In this document: piece by piece, positions 61,078 through 64,000 of the stretch | Layout of the letters: each line of letters begins with the position of its first letter | Numbering within the stretch: position 1 is the stretch's first letter | From: an uncultured Prevotella sp. | GTDB taxonomy: Bacteria > Bacteroidota > Bacteroidia > Bacteroidales > Bacteroidaceae | Length of the DNA stretch: 64,000 nucleotides | Assembly: GCA_944321295.1 (NCBI GenBank) | Contig: CALUKU010000003.1 | Span: 105,460-169,459, forward strand | Direction of reading: 5' to 3' | Made by a program: the position numbers and the translations under genes | Notes under the pieces: generated by a model | Told to the model about the DNA's origin: nothing | Database searches by the model: none | Seen by the model: only the letters and a program-made list of their open reading frames with translations

Positions 61078-61241
61078 GGGTGTATCAAAATTAAGAAGTT
61101 AGCAGGAGTTAGGCTCGCTTTGCTCGCCCGAAGTTAACTGACAATAGCTCGAATTACAGCAATTTAGCATTTGTCCGTTAATTCATGATAACTCCGACGC
61201 GAAGCGTCTGACTCCTGTTTGCTACATTTTGATATACTCCC
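61078..61241. repeat. MITE-like element, GGAGTTA family
   Basis: About 164 bases with imperfect terminal inverted repeats: left GGGTGTATCAAAATT.. and right ..ATTTTGATATACTCCC, with inner arms AGCAGGAGTTAG and CTGACTCCTGTTTGCT. The interior carries GGCTCGCTTTGCTCGCCCGA then GTTAACTGACAATAG. Relatives lie at 5334-5370 and 54497-54672. It sits directly behind pepD. Confidence 0.6.
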
Positions 61242-61253
61242 GCGTCATTGGTT

Positions 61254-62711
61254 TTATTTAGTCGGGATGTTTTTCATTATCTCGAGCAGATGATCCCATA
61301 CCATCTGCACCGTGGGTATGAGCAGGCGCTCGTCGGGCGAGTGTACGCCGCGCAGCGTCGGGCCCATCGAAACCATGTCGAGGTGGGGATACTTTTCAGA
61401 GAAAAGGCCGCACTCCAGTCCGGCGTGTATGCCTATCACCTTCGGTTCCTTGTTGAAGAGCTTCTTGTATGTTTCTACGACGATGTCGGTCAGCGCGCTG
61501 TTGGGGTTCATCTTCCATGCCGGATACTTGTCGCCCTGCGTCACCTCTGCGCCGGCCAGCTCGAACGCGGCCTTCACCGTGTTGCCCATGTTCGTCAGGT
61601 TGCTCATGACGTTAGAGCGTTGCGAGGCTACTATGTTGACGGCGTCGTCGGTGGTCGTCACGCTGGCGACGTTGCTTGACGTTTCAACCATCCATGCCAA
61701 GGCTTCGTCCTGGCACATGGAGTAGGGTCCGTTGTCGACGGCCTGCAGGGCGGCGATGAGGTTGCGGCTCACAGCCTTGGGCATGACGGGTTCGGCGTCG
61801 GTGCTTTCAAGCTTGAACTCGATGTGCTCCTCGGTTACGTGGAACTCGTCCTCAACGTCTTTTGCGAAGATGTTCAGGCTGGCGCGCACGTCCTCCTTGG
61901 CTTCGTTCGGCACGGCGAACACTACGACGCCGTCGCGCGGTATGGCGTTGTGCATGCGTCCTGAGTTGAAGCTTGCCAGACGGACGTCGTATTTCTCACT
62001 GATGATATAGATGAAGCGTGTAAGGAGTTTTATGCCGTTGGCGAACTTCTTGTTTATGTCGTCGCCGCTGTGGCCGCCGTGCAGGCCCTGCAGCGACAGC
62101 TTCATGAAGAAATAGCCGTCGGGCGCGCTCTCCTTGGCAAACTTGAACGTAGCCCGTGTGGTTACTCCGCCTGCGCAGCTGATGAAGAACTGGCCTTCGT
62201 CCTCGCTGTCGAGATTGATGAGTAGGTCGCCCGTCATGAAGTCGGCTCCCATGCCGTCGGCTCCCGTCAGTCCCGTTTCCTCGTCCCTTGTGAACACGCA
62301 CTCTATCGGGCCGTGCTCAAGGCTGTCGTCTGCAAGTACGGCCATCTCGATGGCGCAGCCTATGCCGTCGTCGGCGCCGAGCGTCGTGCCCTTAGCCCTG
62401 AGCCATTCGCCGTCAACGTAAGTTTCGATGGGGTCCTTGGTGAAGTCGATGTCCTTGTCTACAAGTTTCTCGCACACCATGTCCATGTGGCTTTGCAGGA
62501 TGAGCGTCTTACGGTTCTCATAGCCCTTCGACGCGGGTTTCCTTATTATGACGTTGCCTGTTTCGTCGACTTTGGTTTCCAGTTTCAAGTCCTCGCCGAA
62601 CTTCTTCAGGTACTCGATCATTTTCTCCTCATGCTTCGACGGACGCGGAATGTTGTTAATCCTTGCGAACTGCTCGAAGACGCATTGTGGTTTTAACTCG
62701 TTTTTGTTCAT
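61254..62711 (-). CDS. pepD: Aminoacyl-histidine dipeptidase (M20, PepD)
   Basis: 485 residues, the full length of the PepD/carnosinase-like M20 family. Metal ligands are visible: His and Asp in QSHMDMV, Asp in LGADDGIG, the Glu pair in TRDEETGLTGA, and the distal His in GIHAGLECGLF. The dimerisation (lid) domain lies between residues about 205 and 380 with GLHGGHSGDDI at its start. It hydrolyses Xaa-His dipeptides in the cytoplasm. Apparently a single gene. Confidence 0.95.
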   Translation of the reverse strand: MNKNELKPQCVFEQFARINNIPRPSKHEEKMIEYLKKFGEDLKLETKVDETGNVIIRKPASKGYENRKTLILQSHMDMVCEKLVDKDIDFTKDPIETYVDGEWLRAKGTTLGADDGIGCAIEMAVLADDSLEHGPIECVFTRDEETGLTGADGMGADFMTGDLLINLDSEDEGQFFISCAGGVTTRATFKFAKESAPDGYFFMKLSLQGLHGGHSGDDINKKFANGIKLLTRFIYIISEKYDVRLASFNSGRMHNAIPRDGVVVFAVPNEAKEDVRASLNIFAKDVEDEFHVTEEHIEFKLESTDAEPVMPKAVSRNLIAALQAVDNGPYSMCQDEALAWMVETSSNVASVTTTDDAVNIVASQRSNVMSNLTNMGNTVKAAFELAGAEVTQGDKYPAWKMNPNSALTDIVVETYKKLFNKEPKVIGIHAGLECGLFSEKYPHLDMVSMGPTLRGVHSPDERLLIPTVQMVWDHLLEIMKNIPTK

Positions 62712-62833
62712 AGTTTATATTTGGTTTATCAAGTTTGTCGCAGACATGCTTTCACAGCCGTACCACCGTTGAAGCGGGGCAAGGCCGCAACCAAGTTGAA
62801 TACAAAATAAAAACTCGTTTTACCCGCATTTAT

Positions 62834-62864
62834 TTTGCATTTCGCTCTACTTGCATTATCTTTG
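62834..62864 (+). promoter_or_regulatory. Promoter of the small membrane protein-ompH unit
   Basis: -33 TTTG (62834-62837), 19 bases, -7 TATCTTTG (62857-62864). It overlaps the beginning of a longer reading frame and fixes the start of the small gene downstream of it. Confidence 0.8.
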
Positions 62865-62882
62865 CATGCAAAAATAAGAAAA

Positions 62883-63098
62883 ATGATGGAAACTTTCATT
62901 CTCTGCATGTTAATAATTGCTATCGCCGTGGCTTTGCTTTGCGTAAAGGTGATATTGCTTAAGGATGGAACGTTCTCTTCGCAACACGTAAAGGACAACC
63001 CCGGATTGCGCAAGCGCAGGATACATTGCGTGATGGAGCAGGACGCCGAGGCGCGTTCAGCATACGCAAGGAGGGTGGATAAGGACAAGAAAAATTGA
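62883..63098 (+). CDS. Small conserved membrane protein
   Basis: 71 residues from the ATG behind the promoter at 62864. One membrane segment (ETFILCMLIIAIAVALLCVK) at the N-terminus, then a basic cytoplasmic tail with the distinctive LRKRRIHCVMEQDAEARSAY. Single-pass proteins with an IHC-Q-D-EAR type tail are recurrent in Bacteroidetes, but I know of no function. It precedes the OmpH-like gene by 26 bases and is likely co-transcribed with it. Confidence 0.7.
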   Translation: MMETFILCMLIIAIAVALLCVKVILLKDGTFSSQHVKDNPGLRKRRIHCVMEQDAEARSAYARRVDKDKKN

Positions 63099-63124
63099 AC
63101 CATATAAAACAATAATAATAAAGT

Positions 63125-63724
63125 ATGAAAAAAGTAATCCGTTCGGCCGCTGCCGTAGCGCTGATGTCTTTAGTTGTGGCATCGTGCAACAAGCAAGCGC
63201 CAAAAGTTGACGAGAAACCGGCTACGGCTTCTGCCGCAAACACTGAAATGAAGATAGCTTACATAGAGGTTGACTCTATCATGTCGCAGTATAAGTTCTG
63301 CAAGGAGTATTCGGCTATCCTTGAAAAGAAAGGACAGAACATCCAAAACACCATCAGCTCTAAGGGACGTTCGCTCCAGAACGCCGTAGCCAAGTTCCAG
63401 CAGGACATCCAGAACAACAAATACACCCAGCAGCAGGCCGAGGCCGTGCAGGCCGGACTGCAGAAGCAGGACGCCGACTTGAGGGAACTGCAGCAGAGGC
63501 TCGGCTCTGAGTTCCAGGCTGAAACAGAGAAGTTCAACGCCGCCCTGCGTGACAGCATACAGCATTACCTTGCCGTTTACAACAAGGATAAGAAGTATTC
63601 GCTCATATTGAGCAAGGCCGGCGACAACATTCTTTATGCCGACAAGGCATATGACATAACCAACGAGGTTATCTCCGGTCTGAACAAGGCTTACAAGTCT
63701 GTTCCTGCCGCAAAGAAGAAATAA
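63125..63724 (+). CDS. OmpH/Skp family periplasmic chaperone-like lipoprotein
   Basis: 199 residues. Lipoprotein signal with lipobox VASC (residue 20), then an OmpH/Skp-type domain: a first strand MKIAYIEVDSIMSQYK, a long coiled coil rich in Gln (residues 65-145: QNAVAKFQQDIQNN, QQAEAVQAGLQKQDADLREL), and a closing strand KKYSLILSKAGDNILYAD. Skp-like trimers hold unfolded outer-membrane proteins in the periplasm. Here the protein is anchored as a lipoprotein. Followed by a strong terminator. Confidence 0.88.
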   Translation: MKKVIRSAAAVALMSLVVASCNKQAPKVDEKPATASAANTEMKIAYIEVDSIMSQYKFCKEYSAILEKKGQNIQNTISSKGRSLQNAVAKFQQDIQNNKYTQQQAEAVQAGLQKQDADLRELQQRLGSEFQAETEKFNAALRDSIQHYLAVYNKDKKYSLILSKAGDNILYADKAYDITNEVISGLNKAYKSVPAAKKK

Positions 63725-63745
63725 GGCTATAATGGCATAACGCTT

Positions 63746-63787
63746 AAAGGCGTGGCTTAAGGACGATAATCCTTAAGCCACGCCTTT
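63746..63787 (+). terminator. Terminator after the OmpH gene
   Basis: Perfect 18-base arms AAAGGCGTGGCTTAAGGA / complement (63746-63763, 63770-63787), loop CGATAA, then TCTTTATT. Confidence 0.85.
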
Positions 63788-63859
63788 CTTTATTCAGACC
63801 GCTGCGTAGCGGCGTTAGCGTGAGTTTGGTATAAAGCTTATTTACTTGTAAACATTTTA

Positions 63860-63902
63860 AACACCCTCTTGTAGGGACATAATTTATTATGTCCGCACGT
63901 TC
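63860..63902 (+). repeat. Third arm of the GTAGGGACATAA element
   Basis: AACACCCTCTTGTAGGGACA.. then TTATTATGTCCGCACG matches the 40-bp arm of the element at 60469-60621 at nearly every base. Its partner arm would lie beyond the window end. No gene was seen between 63788 and 64000. Confidence 0.7.
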
Positions 63903-64000
63903 TGTAAAGAACGTTTTTTATGTACAAAATCCGATATTAAAATAGGAATGGATTAGAAATAAGCTATTTATGAGCTTTTCTCAAAGGGTGAGGTAATGAC

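Overview
The window comes from a member of the Bacteroidales, most likely the Prevotellaceae. I infer this from Bacteroidetes-type promoters (TTTG, 19 bp, TAnnTTTG), a PorD-type T9SS gene, surface lipoproteins with acidic residues after the acylated Cys, the small families DUF1573, DUF3078 and DUF3127, and the fused Gmd/Fcl and T9SS sorting-domain content. The species cannot be named from the sequence. No rRNA, tRNA, CRISPR array, intact transposase or prophage was seen.

Layout. (1) 1-5264, minus strand: a cobalamin uptake operon. A B12 riboswitch leads to the TonB-dependent receptor BtuB, a BtuG-like surface beta-propeller lipoprotein, a BtuF-like binding lipoprotein and a BtuC-like permease that is cut by the window edge. 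(2) 5444-10352: an acidic hypothetical protein, an omega-amidase-like nitrilase divergent from rarA, then a 2-hydroxyacid dehydrogenase overlapping a TRIC-type channel gene. (3) 10396-18324, minus strand: a housekeeping run dnaN, DnaQ-like exonuclease, coaBC, porD, recN and an inactive protease-TPR protein, divergent from a DUF3127 protein with an SSB-type acidic tail. (4) 18909-21629: a secreted beta-helix protein gene broken by in-frame stops. (5) 21961-29579, minus strand: MFS transporter, S9 peptidase, yidC, pyrG, divergent from a DUF3078 gene. (6) 31106-35367: a DUF1573 gene, then a decaying accessory patch with a gutted subtilase, a T9SS cargo protein and a lipoprotein. (7) 35370-44585, plus strand: aspS, two small DNA-binding-like proteins, xylB-xylA, and manC-gmd-fcl for GDP-L-fucose. 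(8) 44609-54458, minus strand: a giant helicase-nuclease, RNase G, a 29-residue basic protein, HU, a TrmH-type methyltransferase and htpG. (9) 54684-59752, minus strand: a TonB-dependent receptor paired with an internally duplicated beta-helix lipoprotein. (10) 60621-63724: a small lipoprotein, pepD, a small membrane protein and an OmpH/Skp-like lipoprotein.

How the genes fit together. The cobalamin operon and the receptor/beta-helix pair are outer-membrane capture systems. PorD implies a type IX secretion system, and both the broken beta-helix gene and the protein at 33099 end in T9SS-type sorting domains. manC-gmd-fcl takes mannose-1-phosphate to GDP-fucose for surface glycans; xylB-xylA feeds xylose into the pentose phosphate pathway.

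The intergenic DNA is unusually rich in small repeats: degenerate arrays with a 22-bp period sharing a CTTTTGC-like core at four loci, at least two MITE-like inverted-repeat families, and a family carrying CACCCTC and TCCTGAA..TTCAGGA motifs. Other leads are a near-perfect sigma-54 promoter before htpG, start codons lying almost on the promoter of rarA and trmH, and several proteins that keep a fold but lose its catalytic residues.
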